A stretch of DNA of 64,000 bases, taken from positions 38,869,581 to 38,933,580 of the forward strand of contig OY759271.1 in NCBI GenBank assembly GCA_963662155.1. The letters run 5' to 3'. Every line of letters starts with the position of its first letter. The stretch's first letter is position 1. Position numbers and translations under genes: made by a program. The notes beneath the pieces were generated by a model. It searched no databases. It was not told the origin of the DNA and was given only the letters and a program-made list of their open reading frames with translations. Positions 1-12,600 of this stretch are shown here, in pieces. Source of the DNA: Lamellibrachia columna (Eukaryota > Annelida > Polychaeta > Sabellida > Siboglinidae).

Positions 1-156
1 TAAAGTCATTTTTTGTGAAAAGCATGATAGGTGCATTATTTCTGTCAACGCATACATTAAATTCATTATTCGATTTACTAAATTATACCGTACCGTTGAT
101 ATTCCTGTTATACTCGTTGGCTGAGCCATCGGTACGAGCCGCCCGAGCAGTGTAAC

Positions 157-202
157 AGTTGTAACAACTTGCCCCAGTACAACTATAACAACTTGCCCCA
201 AA
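157..202. repeat. AACAACTTGCCCC short direct repeats (pair 1)
   Basis: Two copies of a motif AACAACTTGCCCC lie about 24 bases apart. A related pair with ACTAGCCCC occurs at 519-553. The pairs have the same orientation and bracket about 320 bases of otherwise featureless AT-rich sequence. They may be ends or subterminal repeats of an unrecognised non-autonomous element. Confidence 0.4.
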
Positions 203-518
203 CACAAATTTTGCAGTTAAACGCACGTGGACGATAGCAAATCCTGAATTTCAGTTTAACTTCTACTTGGCATAACCCCTTGTACTATATAGTAGACGTG
301 TTTCAAGTTTCAATGACGAAACAAAAAAATGGCTGCGTGAGATGATATTATGTGGACATACCAAAAAAGTTTTAGGTGGTTAAAGTCGTTTTTGCCCACG
401 CCTGTTTAATGTCATCTTCTTAACTCCTGATTTTTGGACAGTGTGTTTGCTGGTGGACTACCAACCAACTACTGTCGATAGTATGTCCATATGTGTGCTA
501 TGTTTTCGTAAAACGACT
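203..518. other. No gene seen; spacer between short repeat pairs
   Basis: AT-rich sequence with no long frame, splice pattern or tandem repeat. The preceding bases 1-156 are likewise without recognisable features. Confidence 0.5.
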
Positions 519-556
519 CTGTAACAACTAGCCCCGTTAAACAACTAGCCCCGGTC
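519..556. repeat. AACAACTAGCCCC short direct repeats (pair 2)
   Basis: Two near-identical motifs (AACAACTAGCCCCG and ACAACTAGCCCCGG) sit directly next to the truncated LINE end at about 561. They suggest that the element carrying them truncated, or inserted next to, the LINE that gave rise to the satellite. Confidence 0.4.
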
Positions 557-560
557 TCCC

Positions 561-653
561 CTACATCCATGAACTTACGTAGTTTCGGTGACACTTGTGG
601 TATCTTCCATGAAATATGTTATATACTGTTAGCATATCCCCTCGAAACCTCCT
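561..653 (-). pseudogene. CR1-like LINE ORF2 remnant, left edge of satellite
   Basis: On the minus strand, just after the last satellite unit, the frame continues RRFRGDMLTVYNIFHGRY and reaches a stop near 561. CR1-type ORF2 proteins have R-R-x-R-G-D-x-I/L-x-V-Y-K-x-x-x-G at this place, so this is the downstream continuation of the LINE interrupted by the array. The element breaks off soon after, next to a GGGGCTAGTTGT repeat, and the usual TRGH/NRLP tail is missing. Confidence 0.75.
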
Positions 654-3600
654 GTATCTGAGTGTGGGCATGTCTACAGCTCGTAGTCTGTCCGGGTATG
701 GTCTTCCTCGAATCTGAGTGTGGGCATGTCTACAGCTCGTATTCTGTCCGGGTATGGTCTTCCTCATATCTGAGTGTGGGCATGTCTAGAGATCGTAGTC
801 TGTCTGGGTATGGTCTTCCTCATATCTGAGTGTGGGCATGTCTACAGCTCGTAGTCTGTCCGGGTATGGTCTTCCTCATATCTGAGTGTGGGCATGTCTA
901 GAGATCGTAGTCTGTCTGGGTATGGTCTTCCTCATATCTGAGTGTGGGCATGTCTACAGCTCGTAGTCTGTCTGGGTATGGTCTTCCTCATATCTGAGTG
1001 TGGGCATGTCTACAGCTCGTAATCTGTCTGGGTATGGTCTTCCTCATATCTGAGTGTGGGCATGTCTACAGCTCGTAGTCTGTCTGGGTATGGTCTTCCT
1101 CATATCTGAGTGTGGGCATGTCTAGAGATCGTAGTCTGTCTGGGTATGGTCTTCCTCGTATCTGAGTGTAGGCATGTCTACAGCTCGTAGTCTGTCCGGG
1201 TATGGTCTTCCTCATATCTGAGTGTGGGCATGTCTAGAGATCGTAGTCTGTCTGGGTATGGTCTTCCTCATATCTGAGTGTGGGCATGTCTACAGCTCGT
1301 AGTCTGTCCGGATATGGTCTTCCTCATATCTGAGTGTGGGCATGTCTACAGCTCGTAGTCTGTCCGGATATGGTCTTCCTCATATCTGAATGTGGGCATG
1401 TCTACAGCTCGTAGTCTGTCCGGGTATGGTCTTCCTCATATCTGAGTGTGGGCATGTCTAGAGATCGTAGTCTGTCCGGGTATGGTCTTCCTCATATCTG
1501 AGTGTAGGCATGTCTACAGCTCGTAGTCTGTCCGGGTATGGTCTTCCTCATATCTGAGTGTGGGCATGTCTACAGCTCGTAGTCTGTCCGGGTATGGTCT
1601 TCCTCATATCTGAGTGTGGGCATGTCTAGAGATTGTAGTCTGTCTGGGTATGGTCTTCCTCATATCTGAGTGTGGGCATGTCTACAGCTCGTCGTCTGTC
1701 TGGGTATGGTCTTCCTCATATCTGAGTGTGGGCATGTCTAGAGATCGTAGTCTGTCTGGGTATGGTCTTCCTCGTATCTGAGTGTGGGCATGTCTACAGC
1801 TCGTAGTCTGTCCGGGTATGGTCTTCCTCATATCTGAGTGTGGGCAAGTCTAGAGATCGTAGTCTGTCTGGGTATGGTCTTCCTCATATCTGAGTGTGGG
1901 CATGTCTAGAGATCGTAGTCTGTCCGGGTATGGTCTTCCTCATATCTGAGTGTGGGCATGTCTACAGCTCGTAGTCTGTCCGGGTATGGTCTTCCTCATA
2001 TCTGAGTGTGGGCATGTCTACAGCTCGTAGTCTGTCCGGGTATGGTCTTCCTCATATCTGAGTGTGGGCATGTCTAGAGATCGTAGTCTGTCTGGGTATG
2101 GTCTTCCTCGTATCTGAGTGTGGGCATGTCTAGAGATCGTAGTCTGTCTGGGTATGGTCTTCCTCATATCTGAGTGTGGGCATGTCTACAGCTCGTAGTC
2201 TGTCTGGGTATGGTCTTCCTCATATCTGAGTGTGGGCATGTCTACAGCTCGTAGTCTGTCCGGGTATGGTCTTCCTCATATCTGAGTGTGGGCATGTCTA
2301 GAGATCGTAGTCTGTCTGGGTATGGTCTTCCTCATATCTGAGTGTGGGCATGTCTACAGCTCGTAGTCTGTCTGGGTATGGTCTTCCTCATATCTGAGTG
2401 TGGGCATGTCTAGAGATCGTAGTCTGTCTGGGTATGGTCTTCCTCATATCTGAGTGTGGGCATGTCTACAGCTCGTAGTCTGTCTGGGTATGGTCTTCCT
2501 CATATCTGAGTGTGGGCATGTCTAGAGATCGTAGTCTGTCTGGGTATGGTCTTCCTCGTATCTGAGTGTGGGCATGTCTACAGCTCGTAGTCTGTCCGGG
2601 TATGGTCTTCCTCATATCTGAGTGTGGGCATGTCTAGAGATCGTAGTCTGTCTGGGTATGGTCTTCCTCATATCTGAGTGTGGGCATGTCTAGAGATCGT
2701 AGTCTGTCTGGGTATGGTCTTCCTCATATCTGAGTGTGGGCATGTCTACAGCTCGTAGTCTGTCCGGGTATGGACTTCCTCATATCTGAGTGTGGGCATG
2801 TCTACAGCTCGTAGTCTGTCCGGGTATGGTCTTCCTCATATCTGAGTGTGGGCATGTCTAGAGATCGTAGTCTGTCTGGGTATGGTCTTCCTCGTATCTG
2901 AGTGTGGGCATGTCTAGAGATCGTAGTCTGTCTGGGTATGGTCTTCCTCATATCTGAGTGTGGGCATGTCTACAGCTCGTAGTCTGTCCGGGTATGGACT
3001 TCCTCATATCTGAGTGTGGGCATGTCTAGAGATCGTAGTCTGTCTGGGTATGGTCTTCCTCATATCTGAGTGTGGGCATGTCTACAGCTCGTAGTCTGTC
3101 CGGGTATGGTCTTCCTCATATCTGAGTGTGGGCATGTCTACAGCTCGTAGTCTGTCCGGGTATGGTCTTCCTCATATCTGAGTGTGGGCATGTCTAGAGA
3201 TCGTAGTCTGTCTGGGTATGGTCTTCCTCATATCTGAGTGTGGGCATGTCTACAGCTCGTAGTCTGTCCGGGTATGGTCTTCCTCATATCTGAGTGTGGG
3301 CATGTCTACAGCTCGTAGTCTGTCCGGGTATGGTCTTCCTCATATCTGAGTGTGGGCATGTCTAGAGATCGTAGTCTGTCTGGGTATGGTCTTCCTCGTA
3401 TCTGAGTGTGGGCATGTCTAGAGATCGTAGTCTGTCTGGGTATGGTCTTCCTCATATCTGAGTGTGGGCATGTCTACAGCTCGTAGTCTGTCTGGGTATG
3501 GTCTTCCTCATATCTGAGTGTGGGCATGTCTACAGCTCGTAGTCTGTCCGGGTATGGTCTTCCTCATATCTGAGTGTGGGCATGTCTAGAGATCGTAGTC

Positions 3601-6600
3601 TGTCTGGGTATGGTCTTCCTCATATCTGAGTGTGGGCATGTCTACAGCTCGTAGTCTGTCTGGGTATGGTCTTCCTCATATCTGAGTGTGGGCATGTCTA
3701 GAGATCGTAGTCTGTCTGGGTATGGTCTTCCTCATATCTGAGTGTGGGCATGTCTACAGCTCGTAGTCTGTCCGGGTATGGTCTTCCTCATATCTGAGTG
3801 TGGGCATGTCTAGAGATCGTAGTCTGTCTGGGTATCGTCTTCCTCATATCTGAGTGTGGGCATATCTACAGCTCGTAGTCTGTCTGGGTATGGTCTTCCT
3901 CATATCTGAGTGTGGGCATGTCTAGAGATCGTAGTCTGTCTGGGTATGGTCTTCCTCATATCTGAGTGTGGGCATGTCTACAGCTCGTAGTCTGTCTGGG
4001 TATGGTCTTCCTCATATCTGAGTGTGGGCATGTCTAGAGATCGTAGTCTGTCTGGGTATGGTCTTCCTCGTATCTGAGTGTGGGCATGTCTACAGCTCGT
4101 AGTCTGTCCGGGTATGGTCTTCCTCATATCTGAGTGTGGGCATGTCTAGATATCGTAGTCTGTCTGGGTATGGTCTTCCTCATATCTGAGTGTGGGCATG
4201 TCTAGAGATCGTAGTCTGTCTGGGTATGGTCTTCCTCATATCTGAGTGTGGGCATGTCTACAGCTCGTAGTCTGTCCGGGTATGGTCTTCCTCATATCTG
4301 AGTGTGGGCATGTCTAGAGATTGTAGTCTGTCTGGGTATGGTCTTCCTCATATCTGAGTGTGGGCATGTCTAGAGATCGCAGTCTGTCTGGGTATGGTCT
4401 TCCTCATATCTGAGTGTGGGCATGTCTACAGCTCGTAGTCTGTCCGGGTATGGTCTTCCTCATATCTGAGTGTGGGCATGTCTAGAGATCGTAGTCTGTG
4501 TGGGTATGGTCTTCCTCATATCTGAGTGTGGGCATGTCTACAGCTCGTAGTCTGTCTGGGTATGGTCTTCCTCATATCTGAGTGTGGGCATGTCTAGAGA
4601 TCGTAGTCTGTCTGGGTATGGTCTTCCTCATATCTGAGTGTGGGCATGTCTACAGCTCGTAGTCTGTCTGGGTATGGTCTTCCTCATATCTGAGTGTGGG
4701 CATGTCTAGAGATCGTAGTATGTCTGGGTATGGTCTTCCTCATATCTGAGTGTGGGCATGTCTACAGCTCGTAGTCTGTCTGGGTATGGTCTTCCTCGTA
4801 TCTGAGTGTGGGCATGTCTACAGCTCGTAGTCTGTCTGGGTATGGTCTTCCTCATATCTGAGTGTGGGCATGTCTAGAGATCGTAGTCTGTCTGGGTATG
4901 GTCTTCCTCGTATCTGAGTGTGGGCATGTCTACAGCTCGTAGTCTGTCCGGGTATGGTCTTCCTCGTATCTGAGTGTGGGCATGTCTACAGCTCGTAGTC
5001 TGTCTGGGTATGGTCTTCCTCATATCTGAGTGTGGGCATGTCTAGAGATCGTAGTCTGTCTGGGTATGGTCTTCCTCATATCTGAGTGTGGGCATGTCTA
5101 CAGCTCGTAGTCTGTCCGGGTATGGTCTTCCTCATATCTGAGTGTGGGCATGTCTAGAGATCGTAGTCTGTCTGGGTATGGTCTTCCTCATATCTGAGTG
5201 TGGGCATGTCTAGAGACCGTAGTCTGTCTGGGTATGGTCTTCCTCATATCTGAGTGTGGGCATGTCTACAGCTCGTAGTCTGTCCGGGTATGGTCTTCCT
5301 CATATCTGAGTGTGGGCATGTCTAGAGATCGTAGTCTGTCTGGGTATGGTCTTCCTCATATCTGAGTGTGGGCATGTCTAGAGATCGTAGTCTGTCTGGG
5401 TATGGTCTTCCTCATATCTGAGTGTGGGCATGTCTAGAGATCGTAGTCTGTCTGGGTATGGTCTTCCTCATATCTGAGTGTGGGCATGTCTACAGCTCGT
5501 AGTCTGTCTGGGTATGGTCTTCCTCGTATCTGAGTGTGGGCATGTCTACAGCTCGTAGTCTGTCTGGGTATGGTCTTCCTCATATCTGAGTGTGGGCATG
5601 TCTACAGCTCGTAGTCTGTCTGGGTATGGTCTTCCTCGTATCTAAGTGTGGGCATGTCTACAGCTCGTAGTCTGTCTGGGTATGATCTTCCTCATATCTG
5701 AGTGTGGGCATGTCTACAGCTCGTAGTCTGTCCGGGTATGGTCTTCCTCATATCTGAGTGTGGGCATGTCTAGAGATCGTAGTCTGTCTGGGTATGGTCT
5801 TCCTCGTATCTGAGTGTGGGCATGTCTAGAGATCGTAGTCTGTCTGGGTATGATCTTCCTCATATCTGAGTGTGGGCATGTCTACAGCTCGTAGTCTGTC
5901 TGGGTATGGTCTTCCTGATATCTGAGTGTGGGCATGTCTACAGCTCGTAGTCTGTCCGGGTATGGTCTTCCTCATATCTGAGTGTGGGCATGTCTAGAGA
6001 TCGTAGTCGTTCTGGGTATGGTCTTCCTCATATCTGAGTGTGGGCATGTCTACAGTTCGTAGTCTGTCTGGGTATGGTCTTCCTCATATCTGAGTGTGGG
6101 CATGTCTAGAGATCGTAGTCTGTCTGGGTATGGTCTTCCTCATATCTGAGTGTGGGCATGTCTAGAGATCGTAGTCTGTCTGGGTATGGTCTTCCTCATA
6201 TCTGAGTGTGGGCATGTCTACAGCTCGTAGTCTGTCCGGGTATGGTCTTCCTCATATCTGAGTGTGGGCATGTCTACAGCTTGTAGTCTGTCTGGGTATG
6301 GTCTTCCTCATATCTGAGTGTGGGCATGTCTACAGCTCGTAGTCTGTCTGGGTATGGTCTTCCTCATATCTGAGTGTGGGCATGTCTACAGCTCGTAGTC
6401 TGTCTGGGTATGGTCTTCCTCGTATCTGAGTGTGGGCATGTCTACAGCTCGTAGTCTGTCTGGGTATGGTCTTCCTCATATCTGAGTGTGGGCATGTCTA
6501 CAGCTCGTAGTCTGTCTGGGTATGGTCTTCCTCGTATCTAAGTGTGGGCATGTCTACAGCTCGTAGTCTGTCTGGGTATGATCTTCCTCATATCTGAGTG

Positions 6601-9600
6601 TGGGCATGTCTACAGCTCGTAGTCTGTCCGGGTATGGTCTTCCTCATATCTGAGTGTGGGCATGTCTAGAGATCGTAGTCTGTCTGGGTATGGTCTTCCT
6701 CGTATCTGAGTGTGGGCATGTCTAGAGATCGTAGTCTGTCTGGGTATGATCTTCCTCATATCTGAGTGTGGGCATGTCTACAGCTCGTAGTCTGTCTGGG
6801 TATGGTCTTCCTGATATCTGAGTGTGGGCATGTCTACAGCTCGTAGTCTGTCCGGGTATGGTCTTCCTCATATCTGAGTGTGGGCATGTCTAGAGATCGT
6901 AGTCGTTCTGGGTATGGTCTTCCTCATATCTGAGTGTGGGCATGTCTACAGTTCGTAGTCTGTCTGGGTATGGTCTTCCTCATATCTGAGTGTGGGCATG
7001 TCTAGAGATCGTAGTCTGTCTGGGTATGGTCTTCCTCATATCTGAGTGTGGGCATGTCTAGAGATCGTAGTCTGTCTGGGTATGGTCTTCCTCATATCTG
7101 AGTGTGGGCATGTCTACAGCTCGTAGTCTGTCCGGGTATGGTCTTCCTCATATCTGAGTGTGGGCATGTCTACAGCTTGTAGTCTGTCTGGGTATGGTCT
7201 TCCTCATATCTGAGTGTGGGCATGTCTACAGCTCGTAGTCTGTCTGGGTATGGTCTTCCTCATATCTGAGTGTGGGCATGTCTACAGCTCGTAGTCTGTC
7301 CGGGTATGGTCTTCCTCATATCTGAGTGTGGGCATGTCTACAGCTCATAGTCTGTCTGGGTATGGTCTTCCTCATATCTGAGTGTGGGCATGTCTAGAGA
7401 TCGTAGTCTGTCTGGGTATGGTCTTCCTCGTATCTGAGTGTGGGCATGTCTACAGCTCGTAGTCTGTCCGGGTATGGTCTTCCTCATATCTGAGTGTGGG
7501 CATGTCTAGAGATCGTAGTCTGTCTGGGTATGGTCTTCCTCATATCTGAGTGTGGGCATGTCTACAGCTCGTAGTCTGTCCGGATATGGTCTTCCTCATA
7601 TCTGAGTGTGGGCATGTCTACAGCTCGTAGTCTGTCCGGATATGGTCTTCCTCATATCTGAATGTGGGCATGTCTACAGCTCGTAGTCTGTCCGGGTATG
7701 GTCTTCCTCATATCTGAGTGTGGGCATGTCTAGAGATCGTAGTCTGTCCGGGTATGGTCTTCCTCATATCTGAGTGTAGGCATGTCTACAGCTCGTAGTC
7801 TGTCCGGGTATGGTCTTCCTCATATCTGAGTGTGGGCATGTCTACAGCTCGTAGTCTGTCCGGGTATGGTCTTCCTCATATCTGAGTGTGGGCATGTCTA
7901 GAGATTGTAGTCTGTCTGGGTATGGTCTTCCTCATATCTGAGTGTGGGCATGTCTACAGCTCGTCGTCTGTCTGGGTATGGTCTTCCTCATATCTGAGTG
8001 TGGGCATGTCTAGAGATCGTAGTCTGTCTGGGTATGGTCTTCCTCGTATCTGAGTGTGGGCATGTCTACAGCTCGTAGTCTGTCCGGGTATGGTCTTCCT
8101 CATATCTGAGTGTGGGCAAGTCTAGAGATCGTAGTCTGTCTGGGTATGGTCTTCCTCATATCTGAGTGTGGGCATGTCTAGAGATCGTAGTCTGTCCGGG
8201 TATGGTCTTCCTCATATCTGAGTGTGGGCATGTCTACAGCTCGTAGTCTGTCCGGGTATGGTCTTCCTCATATCTGAGTGTGGGCATGTCTACAGCTCGT
8301 AGTCTGTCCGGGTATGGTCTTCCTCATATCTGAGTGTGGGCATGTCTAGAGATCGTAGTCTGTCTGGGTATGGTCTTCCTCGTATCTGAGTGTGGGCATG
8401 TCTAGAGATCGTAGTCTGTCTGGGTATGGTCTTCCTCATATCTGAGTGTGGGCATGTCTACAGCTCGTAGTCTGTCTGGGTATGGTCTTCCTCATATCTG
8501 AGTGTGGGCATGTCTACAGCTCGTAGTCTGTCCGGGTATGGTCTTCCTCATATCTGAGTGTGGGCATGTCTAGAGATCGTAGTCTGTCTGGGTATGGTCT
8601 TCCTCATATCTGAGTGTGGGCATGTCTACAGCTCGTAGTCTGTCTGGGTATGGTCTTCCTCATATCTGAGTGTGGGCATGTCTAGAGATCGTAGTCTGTC
8701 TGGGTATGGTCTTCCTCATATCTGAGTGTGGGCATGTCTACAGCTCGTAGTCTGTCTGGGTATGGTCTTCCTCATATCTGAGTGTGGGCATGTCTAGAGA
8801 TCGTAGTCTGTCTGGGTATGGTCTTCCTCGTATCTGAGTGTGGGCATGTCTACAGCTCGTAGTCTGTCCGGGTATGGTCTTCCTCATATCTGAGTGTGGG
8901 CATGTCTAGAGATCGTAGTCTGTCTGGGTATGGTCTTCCTCATATCTGAGTGTGGGCATGTCTAGAGATCGTAGTCTGTCTGGGTATGGTCTTCCTCATA
9001 TCTGAGTGTGGGCATGTCTACAGCTCGTAGTCTGTCCGGGTATGGACTTCCTCATATCTGAGTGTGGGCATGTCTACAGCTCGTAGTCTGTCCGGGTATG
9101 GTCTTCCTCATATCTGAGTGTGGGCATGTCTAGAGATCGTAGTCTGTCTGGGTATGGTCTTCCTCGTATCTGAGTGTGGGCATGTCTAGAGATCGTAGTC
9201 TGTCTGGGTATGGTCTTCCTCATATCTGAGTGTGGGCATGTCTACAGCTCGTAGTCTGTCCGGGTATGGACTTCCTCATATCTGAGTGTGGGCATGTCTA
9301 CAGCTCGTAGTCTGTCCGGGTATGGTCTTCCTCATATCTGAGTGTGGGCATGTCTAGAGATCGTAGTCTGTCTGGGTATGGTCTTCCTCATATCTGAGTG
9401 TGGGCATGTCTACAGCTCGTAGTCTGTCCGGGTATGGTCTTCCTCATATCTGAGTGTGGGCATGTCTACAGCTCGTAGTCTGTCCGGGTATGGTCTCCCT
9501 CATATCTGAGTGTGGGCATGTCTAGAGATCGTAGTCTGTCTGGGTATGGTCTTCCTCGTATCTGAGTGTGGGCATGTCTAGAGATCGTAGTCTGTCTGGG

Positions 9601-12600
9601 TATGGTCTTCCTCATATCTGAGTGTGGGCATGTCTACAGCTCGTAGTCTGTCTGGGTATGGTCTTCCTCATATCTGAGTGTGGGCATGTCTACAGCTCGT
9701 AGTCTGTCCGGGTATGGTCTTCCTCATATCTGAGTGTGGGCATGTCTAGAGATCGTAGTCTGTCTGGGTATGGTCTTCCTCATATCTGAGTGTGGGCATG
9801 TCTACAGCTCGTAGTCTGTCTGGGTATGGTCTTCCTCATATCTGAGTGTGGGCATGTCTAGAGATCGTAGTCTGTCTGGGTATGGTCTTCCTCATATCTG
9901 AGTGTGGGCATGTCTACAGCTCGTAGTCTGTCCGGGTATGGTCTTCCTCATATCTGAGTGTGGGCATGTCTAGAGATCGTAGTCTGTCTGGGTATCGTCT
10001 TCCTCATATCTGAGTGTGGGCATATCTACAGCTCGTAGTCTGTCTGGGTATGGTCTTCCTCATATCTGAGTGTGGGCATGTCTAGAGATCGTAGTCTGTC
10101 TGGGTATGGTCTTCCTCATATCTGAGTGTGGGCATGTCTACAGCTCGTAGTCTGTCTGGGTATGGTCTTCCTCATATCTGAGTGTGGGCATGTCTAGAGA
10201 TCGTAGTCTGTCTGGGTATGGTCTTCCTCGTATCTGAGTGTGGGCATGTCTACAGCTCGTAGTCTGTCCGGGTATGGTCTTCCTCATATCTGAGTGTGGG
10301 CATGTCTAGATATCGTAGTCTGTCTGGGTATGGTCTTCCTCATATCTGAGTGTGGGCATGTCTAGAGATCGTAGTCTGTCTGGGTATGGTCTTCCTCATA
10401 TCTGAGTGTGGGCATGTCTACAGCTCGTAGTCTGTCCGGGTATGGTCTTCCTCATATCTGAGTGTGGGCATGTCTAGAGATTGTAGTCTGTCTGGGTATG
10501 TTCTTCCTCATATCTGAGTGTGGGCATGTCTAGAGATCGCAGTCTGTCTGGGTATGGTCTTCCTCATATCTGAGTGTGGGCATGTCTACAGCTCGTAGTC
10601 TGTCCGGGTATGGTCTTCCTCATATCTGAGTGTGGGCATGTCTAGAGATCGTAGTCTGTGTGGGTATGGTCTTCCTCATATCTGAGTGTGGGCATGTCTA
10701 CAGCTCGTAGTCTGTCTGGGTATGGTCTTCCTCATATCTGAGTGTGGGCATGTCTAGAGATCGTAGTCTGTCTGGGTATGGTCTTCCTCGTATCTGAGTG
10801 TGGGCATGTCTACAGCTCGTAGTCTGTCCGGGTATGGTCTTCCTCATATCTGAGTGTGGGCAAGTCTAGAGATCGTAGTCTGTCTGGGTATGGTCTTCCT
10901 CATATCTGAGTGTGGGCATGTCTAGAGATCGTAGTCTGTCCGGGTATGGTCTTCCTCATATCTGAGTGTGGGCATGTCTACAGCTCGTAGTCTGTCCGGG
11001 TATGGTCTTCCTCATATCTGAGTGTGGGCATGTCTACAGCTCGTAGTCTGTCCGGGTATGGTCTTCCTCATATCTGAGTGTGGGCATGTCTAGAGATCGT
11101 AGTCTGTCTGGGTATGGTCTTCCTCGTATCTGAGTGTGGGCATGTCTAGAGATCGTAGTCTGTCTGGGTATGGTCTTCCTCATATCTGAGTGTGGGCATG
11201 TCTACAGCTCGTAGTCTGTCTGGGTATGGTCTTCCTCATATCTGAGTGTGGGCATGTCTACAGCTCGTAGTCTGTCCGGGTATGGTCTTCCTCATATCTG
11301 AGTGTGGGCATGTCTAGAGATCGTAGTCTGTCTGGGTATGGTCTTCCTCATATCTGAGTGTGGGCATGTCTACAGCTCGTAGTCTGTCTGGGTATGGTCT
11401 TCCTCATATCTGAGTGTGGGCATGTCTAGAGATCGTAGTCTGTCTGGGTATGGTCTTCCTCATATCTGAGTGTGGGCATGTCTACAGCTCGTAGTCTGTC
11501 TGGGTATGGTCTTCCTCATATCTGAGTGTGGGCATGTCTAGAGATCGTAGTCTGTCTGGGTATGGTCTTCCTCGTATCTGAGTGTGGGCATGTCTACAGC
11601 TCGTAGTCTGTCCGGGTATGGTCTTCCTCATATCTGAGTGTGGGCATGTCTAGAGATCGTAGTCTGTCTGGGTATGGTCTTCCTCATATCTGAGTGTGGG
11701 CATGTCTAGAGATCGTAGTCTGTCTGGGTATGGTCTTCCTCATATCTGAGTGTGGGCATGTCTACAGCTCGTAGTCTGTCCGGGTATGGACTTCCTCATA
11801 TCTGAGTGTGGGCATGTCTACAGCTCGTAGTCTGTCCGGGTATGGTCTTCCTCATATCTGAGTGTGGGCATGTCTAGAGATCGTAGTCTGTCTGGGTATG
11901 GTCTTCCTCGTATCTGAGTGTGGGCATGTCTAGAGATCGTAGTCTGTCTGGGTATGGTCTTCCTCATATCTGAATGTGGGCATGTCTAGAGATCGTAGTC
12001 TGTCTGGGTATGGTCTTCCTCATATCTGAGTGTGGGCATGTCTAGAGATCGTAGTCTGTCTGGGTATGGTCTTCCTCGTATCTGAGTGTGGGCATGTCTA
12101 GAGATCGTAGTCTGTCTGGGTATGGTCTTCCTCATATCTGAGTGTGGGCATGTCTAGAGATCGTAGTCTGTCTGGGTATGGTCTTCCTCATATCTGAATG
12201 TGGGCATGTCTAGAGATCGTAGTCTGTCTGGGTATGGTCTTCCTCATATCTGAGTGTGGGCATGTCTAGAGATCGTAGTCTGTCTGGGTATGGTCTTCCT
12301 CGTATCTGAGTGTGGGCATGTCTAGAGACCGTAGTCTGTCTGGGTATGGTCTTCCTCGTATCTGAGTGTGGGCATGTCTACAGCTCGTAGTCTGTCCGGA
12401 TATGGACTTCCTCATATCTGAGTGTGGGCATGTCTACAGCTCGTAGTCTGTCCGGGTATGGTCTTCCTCATATCTGAGTGTGGGCATGTCTAGAGATCGT
12501 AGTCTGTCTGGGTATGGTCTTCCTCATATCTGAGTGTGGGCATGTCTACAGCTCGTAGTCTGTCCGGGTATGGTCTTCCTCATATCTGAGTGTGGGCATG

